A DNA stretch of 36,785 nt from a virus: positions 1 to 36,785 of the IMG/VR virus record IMGVR_UViG_3300025110_000048. The stretch is one strand, 5' to 3'. This document shows, in pieces, positions 13,149-22,400 of this stretch; the first letter of the stretch is position 1; every line of letters begins with the position of its first letter. The position numbers and the translations under genes were made by a program. Below the pieces are notes generated by a model. The model did not search any database. It saw only the letters and a program-made list of their open reading frames with translations, and was not told the origin of the DNA.

Positions 13149-13579
13149 TGAATTATCAAAAAATTAGAGCACAAGTCGAGAACCCATTATTAACTGCTTT
13201 TGGAGCGTTAAGTCCTGCGGTTCCTGTCTTCTTTGACAATATCACTGCTGCACCTCTTAATAGCACTACTGAATATGTAAGAGTAAATGTTACATTTGGC
13301 TTAACAAATGATCCAACTTTGACATCTAGTATTGATAACGCTAGGGGAGCAATTGTAATTCGTTGTTTCAGTAAAAAAGGTGAAGGGCCAGCAAGAAATC
13401 AAACATTAATTACAACTGCTGTTGATGTATTAGAAACGTTAAATGACAGTACCAAAGGGACTACTGGGACATATTTTAAGGTCGGATCTATAGATGGGCC
13501 AAGCTTTTCGAGTAATGAAGACGCACCATTGTTCATGGGAACAATAGAAACTTCATACGTTGCTACAGTTTTGAGCTAA
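13148..13579 (+). CDS. Tail terminator protein (DUF4128-like)
   Basis: 143 residues, MNYQKIRAQVENPLLTAFGA. The PLLTAF opening, the beta-hairpin YVRVNVTFGLTNDPTL, RGAIVIRCFSKKGEGPARNQ and the helix LITTAVDVLETLND fit the small alpha/beta tail terminators that cap the tail tube after polymerisation. Position immediately before the canonical tail tube gene supports this. It contains the single YTGGARCGT copy (13201) outside the early region. Confidence 0.7.
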   Translation: MNYQKIRAQVENPLLTAFGALSPAVPVFFDNITAAPLNSTTEYVRVNVTFGLTNDPTLTSSIDNARGAIVIRCFSKKGEGPARNQTLITTAVDVLETLNDSTKGTTGTYFKVGSIDGPSFSSNEDAPLFMGTIETSYVATVLS

Positions 13580-13607
13580 TCTATAAGTAAATTTATCAAG
13601 CAGCCTC

Positions 13608-14378
13608 ATGGCCGTTACATGTTTATCTGGCACATCAGGTGCTCTCTATTACAAACCTGCAGGAACAACAGGAACTTTTGGTACTGGTGATGTAACCATT
13701 GGTACTGAGACAATGGTTGTTGAAACTTATTTGAATCTTAAGGTTGGAGATCCAGTTAAGTTTAGTGTGATTGATTCTTCTACAGGTGGAGCAGGAACAG
13801 GAACTGTACCTGCTGGATTAACTGCTGGAACAACTTATTACATTAAAACTTATGTAGCAGCTTCTGGAGCAATGACTGTTTCAGCTACTAACGGAGGTTC
13901 TGCTGTAAACCTAACTGATGTAGGAACAGCAGCAGCTCCTAATGAATTTCAAGTTGCTTATGCTGCTTTTGAATCAGTCAGTCAAGTAAGTGAGTGGTCT
14001 TTCGAGATTGAAAGAGCTGAAATTGATGTAACTACAATCGGTGGTGATCCTGGTCAGTACGTTCCATTTAGAAAGTACATTGCTGGATTTGGTGATGGTT
14101 CAGGTAGTGCAACTGCTTACATGACAAATGAAGATGCTTCTCTTTCTAACCGCATGATTGAAGATGTTCTTCAGCGTCAACAAGTTGGTGCAGCGTTCAA
14201 ACTTTATACAGACCGTGTATTTAGTGGTGGAACTGTAAGTGACACTCTTAGTCGCTTTATCAGCTTTGATGCAACATTAACTTCTGCTTCTTTAGGTGTT
14301 ACTCCTGATGATGCACAAGCAGTAACAGTTAATTTCCGTCCTGCTGGCGTTCCAACTTTCGATTTTAGCCGTTCATAA
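13608..14378 (+). CDS. Major tail tube protein (canonical position)
   Basis: 256 residues, MAVTCLSGTSGALYYKPAGT. The C-terminal half has the tail-tube core (VSEWSFEIERAEIDVTTIGG, then GDGSGSATAYMTNEDASLSN). An inserted domain at about residues 37-110 has the pattern LKVGDPVKFS...LTAGTTYYIKTYVAASGAMTVS, a small beta domain common in phage tube and fiber proteins. It follows the tail terminator and precedes a terminator and the tail chaperones, the usual place of the main tube subunit. The three other tube-like genes here (7678, 24087, 24566) are probably minor. Confidence 0.8.
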   Translation: MAVTCLSGTSGALYYKPAGTTGTFGTGDVTIGTETMVVETYLNLKVGDPVKFSVIDSSTGGAGTGTVPAGLTAGTTYYIKTYVAASGAMTVSATNGGSAVNLTDVGTAAAPNEFQVAYAAFESVSQVSEWSFEIERAEIDVTTIGGDPGQYVPFRKYIAGFGDGSGSATAYMTNEDASLSNRMIEDVLQRQQVGAAFKLYTDRVFSGGTVSDTLSRFISFDATLTSASLGVTPDDAQAVTVNFRPAGVPTFDFSRS

Positions 14379-14404
14379 TAGTAACGGAATCGGAATGTTC
14401 CAAG

Positions 14405-14430
14405 AACCCTACTTTTTAGTAGGGTTTTTT
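14405..14430 (+). terminator. Rho-independent terminator after tail tube gene
   Basis: Perfect 9-bp stem AACCCTACT (14405-14413) / AGTAGGGTT (14418-14426), loop TTTT, T run to 14430. A promoter for the chaperone and tape measure should lie in 14431-14471, where an AT-rich TATAAA-like stretch is seen before the start at 14472. Confidence 0.9.
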
Positions 14431-14471
14431 CTTGTTTAGTAGGTTAGACTATTATTGTATAAATTTTCACT

Positions 14472-14834
14472 ATGACAACTAGTCCTAGACCTGCACGTTC
14501 TGCCTTAAGGGCAATAGATCGTTTAAAGAAAGCTGCAAATTTAGAAGCTACAAAGAAGGAAGTTGAATTAACTGATGGAACGGTATTTGAGATGTGGGTA
14601 TCACCTTTAACAATGGCAGAAAGAGAAAGAGCACAAAAAGGAGCTAAATCTGATGATGCAAATGAGTTTGCTTTAAGGCTTTTGATGACAAAAGCATTAG
14701 ATGAAAATGGTAGTAGGTTATTTAATATTGGTGAAATTGATGTTTTAAAGAATGAAGTAAGGGATGCTGATCTTCAAATTTTGATGCTTGCGGTTATTAA
14801 TACAGAGGATGATGACATCGACCCAAAATCCTAA
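14472..14834 (+). CDS. Tail assembly chaperone, short form (gpG-like)
   Basis: 120 residues, MTTSPRPARSALRAIDRLKK. It contains VELTDGTVFEMWVSPLTMAE and RERAQKGAKSDDANEFALRL, typical of the short tail chaperone that binds the tape measure during tube assembly. It lies between the tube and tape-measure genes. The last codons (GAC CCA AAA TCC TAA) contain a -1 slippery site. This is the non-shifted product. Confidence 0.8.
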   Translation: MTTSPRPARSALRAIDRLKKAANLEATKKEVELTDGTVFEMWVSPLTMAERERAQKGAKSDDANEFALRLLMTKALDENGSRLFNIGEIDVLKNEVRDADLQILMLAVINTEDDDIDPKS

Positions 14835-15016
14835 GTGCTGAATTGCGTAAAGATAATTTGTTAATGTTGCAATTTGGTATTGCAAAAGAGTTAGGTAAAT
14901 CTTTAACAGAAATCCGTCAAATGACTTTGGCTGAAATATTGGGTTGGAGTGCATATTTTCAAGTTCTTAACGAAGATCAAGAGAAAGAAATGCAAAAAAT
15001 CCGCAGAAGTAGGTAA
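14472..15016 (+). CDS. Tail assembly chaperone, -1 frameshift fusion (gpGT-like)
   Basis: Predicted join of 14472-14828 and 14828-15016, 181 residues. After ...DDIDPK the -1 frame continues ILSAELRKDNLLMLQFGIAK and ends QEKEMQKIRRSR with TAA at 15014-15016. The -1 frame has a stop at 14813, so the shift must occur at 14816-14831, exactly where CCCAAAA lies. The extension has no good start of its own and resembles the T part (LRKDNLLMLQFGIAKELG, EILGWSAYF), which contacts tail tube subunits. Ratio and efficiency cannot be told from sequence. Confidence 0.8.
14822..14828 (+). other. Programmed -1 ribosomal frameshift site CCCAAAA
   Basis: In the zero frame it reads C CCA AAA, a canonical X-XXY-YYZ heptamer, one sense codon before the TAA stop of the short chaperone. 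Slipping gives CCC AAA then ATC CTA AGT GCT. No obvious downstream pseudoknot was found by eye. Confidence 0.8.
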
Positions 15017-15044
15017 ACTGTTGAAATATTAGGGATTCTGGGTC

Positions 15045-18000
15045 GTGGCAATTAACGAAGAAGTCATAACCGTTAATCTGAATGTCAATATTACTAAAAG
15101 TGAAAGGCAGCTTAAAAAGACTGAAGCAAGATTAAAAAAAATACAAGATTTAGCCGCAGGTATTAGTAAAGGAACTTCTTTAATTGATGCGAGATCAGTT
15201 AAAGGAGGAAAAGCTGCTTTAGAAGGATTTAAAAAAACATTAGAAGATTTAGCTAAAAGCAATAAAAATTACGCTACGACAACTGCTGGATTAGACCGTC
15301 AATTAGGAAAATTAAGAGCAACTTTTAGAGGAATAAGTACTGATGCTAAAGAATTTAAAAATGCGTTAGTTGCTTCTGAAAAAGTTCAAAGACAACTATA
15401 TAAAGCACAACAAGAAACAAGAGCTATTAGAGGAAGAGCTTTAACAGGAGGAGAAGCTGGAGGAATTGTATCTGAATTAATTGCTCAAAAAGGTGAGGTG
15501 TACCAATCAATTAGTGCATTAAGAGCCTATAGAAGTGAATTAACACGGTTAAAAGACGCTGTAAGAATGAATAGTAGTGAATTTAATGAATTAGAAAAAG
15601 AAATTAAACGAGTAGATGGAATATTAAATAAGCCTAAGAGAAAAAGACCACAAGATATAAAAAGAAATATTGGAGGCATTACAGGTCGAGAAAAAGCATT
15701 ACAAGAAGCATTAAGGATTCAAAATGAAACAGAATCAAGTGCTTTAGGTTATAGAGATGCAGTTTTAGGTGTTAGAGAAGCTCAAAAAGCTTTAAATGCT
15801 GAATTAAGGCAAGCAGCAAGAATCCAATCACAAATTAGTCAATCAACAGTTAGTTGGGGAAAAGCTTTTTCTGATTTAAAAAAATTAGGAGGAGGATTGG
15901 CAGGAGGATTAGCAAATGTAGGAGGAAAAGCTGGAGGTGTTTTAAAAGGAATAGGAACTTCAAGAGTTGGTCAAATCGGATCAGCAAGAATATTTAGTGA
16001 TTTAATTAAAAAAGTACCTGTTGTTGACAAAGCTTTTGGTCGTCTTCTTCAAAAGATTCCGTTATTTGGAAAATTATTAAATGAAAATACTTCTGTTAAT
16101 GCTCGTTGGGCAGCACAAATTTTAGAGGGAATCACAGGAATAACGCTTGCGTGGAACGGATTAAATCAGATTATTTCTGCTGCACAGGCTTTTACTGCAT
16201 TTGAACGTCAAGCAGCCATAGCGATTAATAGTGTAGCGAGGATGTTTAAGAATCTATATAACGTAGCTGGTGCAATGATGATGGGCCTAATTAGCCCTGG
16301 TCAAGTAGGACAAAATCTTTGGGATCAATTAAATGATAGACCAGAAGTATTAAAAGCAAGGCGTGGTCGTTCAAGGATTGAAAGTTTAGAAAATCAATTA
16401 CCTAAATATAAGGAGGAATTTAAAAATACAGAATTATATGAATACGACAGGATCGAGTTAAAAGCAAGACAAATATTAGAAATAGAAGCAGGTATTACAG
16501 ATGAGCAAAGAAGTCGAATATTAGTAATGAAAAGGATGCAAGCCGAGATGGGAGGGCCAGTTTGGAGTCAATATGGAAGTCCAGCAGGGCCAGGTTCTAA
16601 AGGTGCAGGTTGGGGTTCAAATGCTCAAGACAGATTAGGAGATGTTCAACTTAGGATTGGTGAAGCTATTACTGCAAATAGCTTAGAAAATAGAAATGCA
16701 GTAAGTAGATTATTAATAGAAGAAAGAAAAGTAAATGTTGAATTAGCTCGAAGAAAAGAAATTTTAAGAGTTCTTCATCAAGGTGTTGAGAATGTCAATT
16801 TAAGTGTTCAAGCTCAAAGAGATATGTTTGGCATAAGTAATAGAGCAGCATTGGAATCTCAAAAACAACAATCACCTCTTTACGCTAACGACCCAAATGC
16901 AAATGCAGCTAGAAGAAGAGCAGGAAAAAGAGGTGCAATTCAAAGAAAACGGCAAAGAGCACAAATATTACAGGAAGGATTAATGCTTGGAGCTGGTTTT
17001 CCTGTCCTATTTGGAGGAGGGCCAGGTGCAATTCTTGGTGGTGCTGGTGGTGCTTTATGGCAAGGAACACGCAAAAAACCAGAAAGAGGTTTTGGTGGAC
17101 AAATATTAGCTAGTGCGGCAGGTCAAGTTCTTGATCGAGTTGTCGCTCAAACAATTGCGAGTGTAACAAAACTAGGGCAAGCATTTACAAGCCTTGGTGG
17201 TTCGTTTGACATGATGACAGAGAGATCTTTGTTTTCATCTGACGCAACAAGATTACAAGCTAAAAACTTATTAGAACAAGGCAAAAGAAGTGAAGCTGCT
17301 GCTTTAATGACAAAAGAGCTTACAAAAGCTTTAGGGTCAACAGCCGTTGAAGATTTAAAAAGATTAGGAGAAAAAAGTAAAGAATTATCTCAAAAATGGG
17401 GAGTTCTTAAGACACAAATGGAGCTATTACTTGTTGGCCCATTGACAGACATGATTGAGATGTTGAACAAAATAGTTAGTCGTGAAACAGCAAAAAATAA
17501 ATTAGGGAGTGTTATGCGAGAATCTCAAAGACTTGGAGTTGGTAATTCTATTGATGTAGCTACTAAAGATGTAATAGCACAAGAAGTATCAAAATTAGGA
17601 GGCCTTGGCAAAGTTGATAGATTCTTCCCTGGTGAACAAGAATTTGTAGGTGGAATTGGAGGTATTGATGTTAACGCTCTTGACGCAGAATCAATATTGA
17701 AGATTGTAAAAGCATTAGAAAAATACAATGAATCAATTAAGGACTTTTCAACAGCGTCTAAAGTAAAAGGGCTTTTACCTTCAAAAGATGAAAATGAGGA
17801 AGTTTTTCAATCTTTTGAAAAGATTATTCAGGCTCAAGAAAAACTTAATGAAAAAACAAAACTTGAAAAAGAGATTGCTAATGCTGTTAATAAAGAAGCA
17901 AGAATTGAAGCTAAATTAAAACTAGCAATATTAGATATTGAAGGAAAAATAACTGATGAACAAAGGGAAAGATTGAAAAACGCTATTAAAGCAGGAGAAG

Positions 18001-18578
18001 AAACAGCAAAAGTAAAAGTAAAATGGGAAGACATTAAAGAAACTATTGCTAGTGGTTTAACAAGTGCAGTTGAAGGATTAATAGCTGGAACGAAGTCATT
18101 AGGTGAGTCATTAGCTGGAATTGCTAAATCAATTGCAAGTATGTACTTGAAAGCAGCATTTATGAATATGTTGCCTATGGCAGAAGGAGGTTATGTCTCT
18201 AATGGAATTAAACCGTTCAGTTCAGGTGGGATGGTTACAAGACCAACCGTAGGACTTGTAGGAGAAGCTGGAGAAGATGAATACATAATCCCTGCCTCAA
18301 AGATGGCTGCAAGTATGCAACGCTACTCAGCAGGTGCTAGAGGTGAGGCTGTAATTCCTGCCACTGGTTCGTCTTATGCAGGTGGAGGTGCAGGAGGATC
18401 TACAACAGTTTCTTACTCTGGGCCAATATTGAACTTCAACTCTGAAGAATTTGTTCCTAAATCAGCAGTAGGACAAATTATTGCAACTGCTACATCTCAA
18501 GGTGCTAGAGCTGGAGAAAATAGAACTTTATCTACACTAAGGAATAGTAGAAGTGCCAGATCGAGGTTAGGAATGTAA
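15045..18578 (+). CDS. Tape measure protein
   Basis: 1177 residues from a GTG at 15045. The N-terminal 280 residues are charged coiled coil (TKSERQLKKTEARLKKIQDL). A hydrophobic segment lies at about 355-380 and a Gly-rich hydrophobic one at about 645-672 (LMLGAGFPVLFGGGPGAILG). Near residue 1048 is the C-terminal tape-measure signature GGMVTRPTVGLVGEAGEDEY, followed by IIPASKM. It sets tail length; at roughly 0.15 nm per residue, a tail near 175 nm is expected. It follows the frameshifting chaperones and ends in TAATG overlap with the next tail gene. Confidence 0.95.
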   Translation: MAINEEVITVNLNVNITKSERQLKKTEARLKKIQDLAAGISKGTSLIDARSVKGGKAALEGFKKTLEDLAKSNKNYATTTAGLDRQLGKLRATFRGISTDAKEFKNALVASEKVQRQLYKAQQETRAIRGRALTGGEAGGIVSELIAQKGEVYQSISALRAYRSELTRLKDAVRMNSSEFNELEKEIKRVDGILNKPKRKRPQDIKRNIGGITGREKALQEALRIQNETESSALGYRDAVLGVREAQKALNAELRQAARIQSQISQSTVSWGKAFSDLKKLGGGLAGGLANVGGKAGGVLKGIGTSRVGQIGSARIFSDLIKKVPVVDKAFGRLLQKIPLFGKLLNENTSVNARWAAQILEGITGITLAWNGLNQIISAAQAFTAFERQAAIAINSVARMFKNLYNVAGAMMMGLISPGQVGQNLWDQLNDRPEVLKARRGRSRIESLENQLPKYKEEFKNTELYEYDRIELKARQILEIEAGITDEQRSRILVMKRMQAEMGGPVWSQYGSPAGPGSKGAGWGSNAQDRLGDVQLRIGEAITANSLENRNAVSRLLIEERKVNVELARRKEILRVLHQGVENVNLSVQAQRDMFGISNRAALESQKQQSPLYANDPNANAARRRAGKRGAIQRKRQRAQILQEGLMLGAGFPVLFGGGPGAILGGAGGALWQGTRKKPERGFGGQILASAAGQVLDRVVAQTIASVTKLGQAFTSLGGSFDMMTERSLFSSDATRLQAKNLLEQGKRSEAAALMTKELTKALGSTAVEDLKRLGEKSKELSQKWGVLKTQMELLLVGPLTDMIEMLNKIVSRETAKNKLGSVMRESQRLGVGNSIDVATKDVIAQEVSKLGGLGKVDRFFPGEQEFVGGIGGIDVNALDAESILKIVKALEKYNESIKDFSTASKVKGLLPSKDENEEVFQSFEKIIQAQEKLNEKTKLEKEIANAVNKEARIEAKLKLAILDIEGKITDEQRERLKNAIKAGEETAKVKVKWEDIKETIASGLTSAVEGLIAGTKSLGESLAGIAKSIASMYLKAAFMNMLPMAEGGYVSNGIKPFSSGGMVTRPTVGLVGEAGEDEYIIPASKMAASMQRYSAGARGEAVIPATGSSYAGGGAGGSTTVSYSGPILNFNSEEFVPKSAVGQIIATATSQGARAGENRTLSTLRNSRSARSRLGM

Positions 18579-19036
18579 TGACTGTTGTTGCCTTAACTGC
18601 TTTTGTTACCGTCAAACAAAAAGATGGAACAGTAGAACATCAATTTCAAAATGGAAAACATGGGGGAATAGGAGATTATGATTATCTTTCTTTTATTTAT
18701 CAAGGAGCAGCAATGAATAGGTCAGGGGATAATTTAGAAGCCTCAATTATCCTCGCTAACAATCCTTTGAGTATGTCTTATGTGAAAGATTTTGTAGAGA
18801 AAAAATACTATCTACAGGTTGAAACCTTTTTAATGAATAATGATTTTACTGCTAAACAAGGAAATAAATTAACTGGTGAATATTGGTTGGCTGCTGGTAT
18901 GAGATACGATCCAGAATCAATTGAATTGTTATTAAGTTCTGCTATTGATGCTGTTGGTGCTAATGCTCCACAACAAACTTTGACTAAGAAAAGGTGTGCT
19001 CATCTTCCTTTAACAGGTCAAATACAGAATCTTTGA
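18578..19036 (+). CDS. Minor tail protein after tape measure (distal-tail/gpL-like position)
   Basis: 152 residues, MTVVALTAFVTVKQKDGTVE. Beta-rich with YDYLSFIYQGAAMNRSGDNL and EASIILANNPLSMSYVKDFV, resembling small tail-tip proteins (DUF1833/gpL-like) that bridge the tape measure and the tip hub. The assignment rests on position and general pattern. The last 43 bp overlap the frame of the next gene if the latter uses its GTG start. Confidence 0.55.
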   Translation: MTVVALTAFVTVKQKDGTVEHQFQNGKHGGIGDYDYLSFIYQGAAMNRSGDNLEASIILANNPLSMSYVKDFVEKKYYLQVETFLMNNDFTAKQGNKLTGEYWLAAGMRYDPESIELLLSSAIDAVGANAPQQTLTKKRCAHLPLTGQIQNL

Positions 19037-19440
19037 AGCCTTACGAGTTAATAGGACTTGAATATCGTTTAGGGTCTGATCCTGTAAAGCATGGAACTGG
19101 TGATTGCCTGTCTTTGGTTCGTACAGTATTAGCAAATTATGGTTTTACTGTTCCTAAAGGAGATCGTGATTGGTATCGAAGGTTAAAGAGAAAAGACTAT
19201 AGTATCTTTTTTGAAGAATTAAATCGGTGGGGAGTTGAATCACCCCCTAAACTAGGAACAATTGGTTTATGTCATAGCGAAAATGATTCCTATGGTATGG
19301 CTGCTTATTACGAGGAAGGATGGCTGAGTTACCGAAAGACATTAGAAAGCCAGGTGGTGCTTTGGTGTCCGCTAGAGGCCCTTTCACTCGCAGGGTGCTA
19401 CTTCCAACGGAAGCCGATCTCTGTAATGCCCTTGGATTAA
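18994..19440 (+). CDS. NlpC/P60-like tail protein (gpK-like)
   Basis: 148 residues from a GTG at 18994; a TTG at 19033 inside the preceding TTTGA stop overlap would give 135 and a more family-like N-terminus (KPYELIGLEYRLGS). HGTGDCLSLVRTVLANYG carries the catalytic-type Cys38 of NlpC/P60 peptidases. Where the His motif is expected (H-[VA]-[GA]-[IVA]-Y) the sequence is YGMAAYYEEGWLS with no His, so activity may be lost. In lambda-like phages gpK sits between gpL and gpJ, as here. The last 121 bp overlap the J-like gene in another frame, and its C-terminal LWCPLEALSLAGCYFQRK looks family-like, so both frames seem to be used. Confidence 0.65.
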   Translation: MCSSSFNRSNTESLKPYELIGLEYRLGSDPVKHGTGDCLSLVRTVLANYGFTVPKGDRDWYRRLKRKDYSIFFEELNRWGVESPPKLGTIGLCHSENDSYGMAAYYEEGWLSYRKTLESQVVLWCPLEALSLAGCYFQRKPISVMPLD

Positions 19441-22400
19441 CAGAAGAAGAATATTTTCAATTTTTAGAAGGTGTAGCGGCAAAAGTAAAAGAGAGGCCAG
19501 AAGCTTATGACTTAGTTCCTAATTTAGTAAATGGCCCTTTAGTTGTTGCGGCTGGATTACCTGGAGCAGGAACATTAACTGCTTTTGGTCAAATAGTTGT
19601 TGGTATTGCTTTAAGTGTCGTTTCATATCTTTTAACACCTAAACCCCCAAGCATGAAGCAAGGGACAAACGAAAGAACTGCTGATATAGCAGGTCTTAAG
19701 CGTTTTGCTCCTCAATTTAGTTTTAACAGTATTCAAGATTTAGCAAATTTAGGTGATTTAATTCCTCTTGTTTTTGCCAATAGAGATCAAAATCCTAATG
19801 GTGGAATCAGAGTTAATTCACAGCTTATTTGGTCGCAAATGGTCAGTTTGGGCAGCTATCAACAATTAAAAATACTTGCTTTATTTTCTTTAGGTGAAAT
19901 AGCTCGAAAACCAGAGGTAAAAGGATATGCAATAGGAGATTTATTAATAGACAACTACCATGCAGATAAAATTTATAAGGACACGAATGATGATATTCCT
20001 TTTCAATTAAATGCAATACCAAACGTAGACGAAGATAATATTCCTTTTTCTGCTGATTCAGAATTAGGTCATATTTTTAGAGTTGACGATAAAAGGTATT
20101 TTTCAGGAACAAGAAACCCAACGACACAAGCAACATTTGGATTAAGTAATCCAATGCCTAACGCAACGGTTTATAAATTACCTTATGAATTGGTCGGATC
20201 TCCTAGTAATCCAAATAACCCTGACTACAGGCCAGCAGGAAGAATAGTTTATAAAAAGAGACGGAAACTTCTTGGGTCGTGGCCTATGTGTGCAGGTTTT
20301 GTTAATTCTGGTACTGCTGACCAGCAAGCAGGTAGAGCTGATGCAACCGTTGGTGATTATTTGACATATCAGATAGTAGGTAGTGGAACATTTGGCTTAT
20401 ATGAGGGCATTGCATATCAGCAAAACACAGATAATTTAGACCTAACGATGGATCCTCATGGGGTTGAGGACGTTAACTCTGCAATAAAAACAGTTAGAGA
20501 AGCTACTGACTCATATCTTGTAATAGGTGAGCAATATATGGCTGGATCAACTTTGCTAACTTGTGAGGAAATATTAGAAGATAATCTACCTGTTAATGGA
20601 AGACCGTGGGATGGGACAAAAGTTAGATCAGCTAGTTTTAAAGTAATAGAAACAGGAAGATATGAATCTCTCGATAATTCTATTGATGGATTGGGCTATC
20701 ATTGTCAAAATCCTTATTGGTTAGATGGAAATACAGAGAACCCTGGCAGGAAGAAAGGAATAACATTTACTAGACGTAAGGGGAAATTCTTTACAGTAAA
20801 ACCCCCTAGTGGAGATGATCACTTCTTTTATGAACAAGAATATGATGATAGTCCTGATGCAGCAGATCTTTACAATCCAAACAGTAGATATGCACTTCAA
20901 AAGGTTAATTTAGGAACTATTTCTAACAATAGAAGATGCAATATTACGGAAATAGGAATTAAGTCAAAGGTCTTTAAAGAGATGCAATTTGCAAATGTAA
21001 ATAGTAAACCAACAGAAGCAAAAATAAATGAAATTTATGATTATAGGTCTTCTCTTACATTGGGTAATGTCCAAAAATTTATTACCAGATATAGTTTTTT
21101 TAAGTTACAAGTTAGAAAGGTAGGACAAGATACTTGGAATTGGTTAAAGCCTGAAGTTAATACCAACGCGCATACTGGTTTATTTTGCGTAAGAGGTAAT
21201 ACTCCAGAATTTCAATATAACTATATAAGAATTGATCAGCCTACTTTTGATCAATATGAGTATAGATTTTTCCCTTGGCCTGGTGCTGCTGTTGTCAAAG
21301 AAGTCAAGACTGATTCAGCAAGGTCAAGATATAATCCTATTAATGCTATTCTTTTAAATTCTAATACTGCAAGAACAGCAGGATCTACAGATAAGTTTAC
21401 CTGTAGTGTTAATGGAGAAGATTTTGCTGTTCAATTTGCAGGAAATAAAAACCATGTTCTAACTGAACAAAACTTAAGCAACAGCGAATGGAATTTAGGT
21501 ACACCAGATGCATTAAAAGTAGGTGATGCTACTTATCAAGTTCTTGAGTTTAACGGAAACAACCACGATGGAAGTAGAAAAGATTATTCAATAAGCAATC
21601 TACCAATATTAAGACCAAGCGAACCAGTATTTACTAATAAGCTTTTTTATCCTCCTAATTACGGTGGATATATAAATGGTTCGGGTGCTCATGGAACAAT
21701 TATTGTTGGTTGGCAAAATCACCCTAGTAATGGTTATACCCAGTATTCCTTATACATTAATAAAGCTGACGTAACTGAAAATATTCAAGGACTTGACGGC
21801 CCTGCATGGGCTAATCATCAAGTAAAAGCACCAGGCGATTTTAGCGATGTTGAGTTTCACTACACCACACTAGATGGCAGAGGAGGAAAATTTATATTAG
21901 GGACTCATCAATTAAATACAAGTCAAGGACATCCTATTTATGGAGTTACAAAAATTGAGCAAACACCATTAACAGCAACTCCTTCTTTTAGCGGTGAAGT
22001 TGATGTAAAGAAACAATATTCGCATGAGGATGGTTCAGGATTAAAGGCTAATGTTGTTGTTTATTCTCTTGGATCTGAATGGTATGCAGAATGGGAATTG
22101 TCTGATGTAGGAGATGAGTATTTAAATAATCAGGAGGTTTATCTAGATAAAAACGATATTTTTACAAGTGACATTATTAATGCTGGATATGACGATATAA
22201 CATTCACTTTGAACGTTGGTCTTTCTAATACTGATGTTTACAGTGATGAAATTGGGCCTAGTAAATTAAATCTTTATGATGCGGCTGCTGATTTTTGGCA
22301 GTATGAAGGTGATAGATCAAGTCATTTAGAAGGGCCAGAGCATCAGATAACATACTGTAATGAAATTGTGGAAACGGAAGGATCAGAAAGGGCTACTTAT

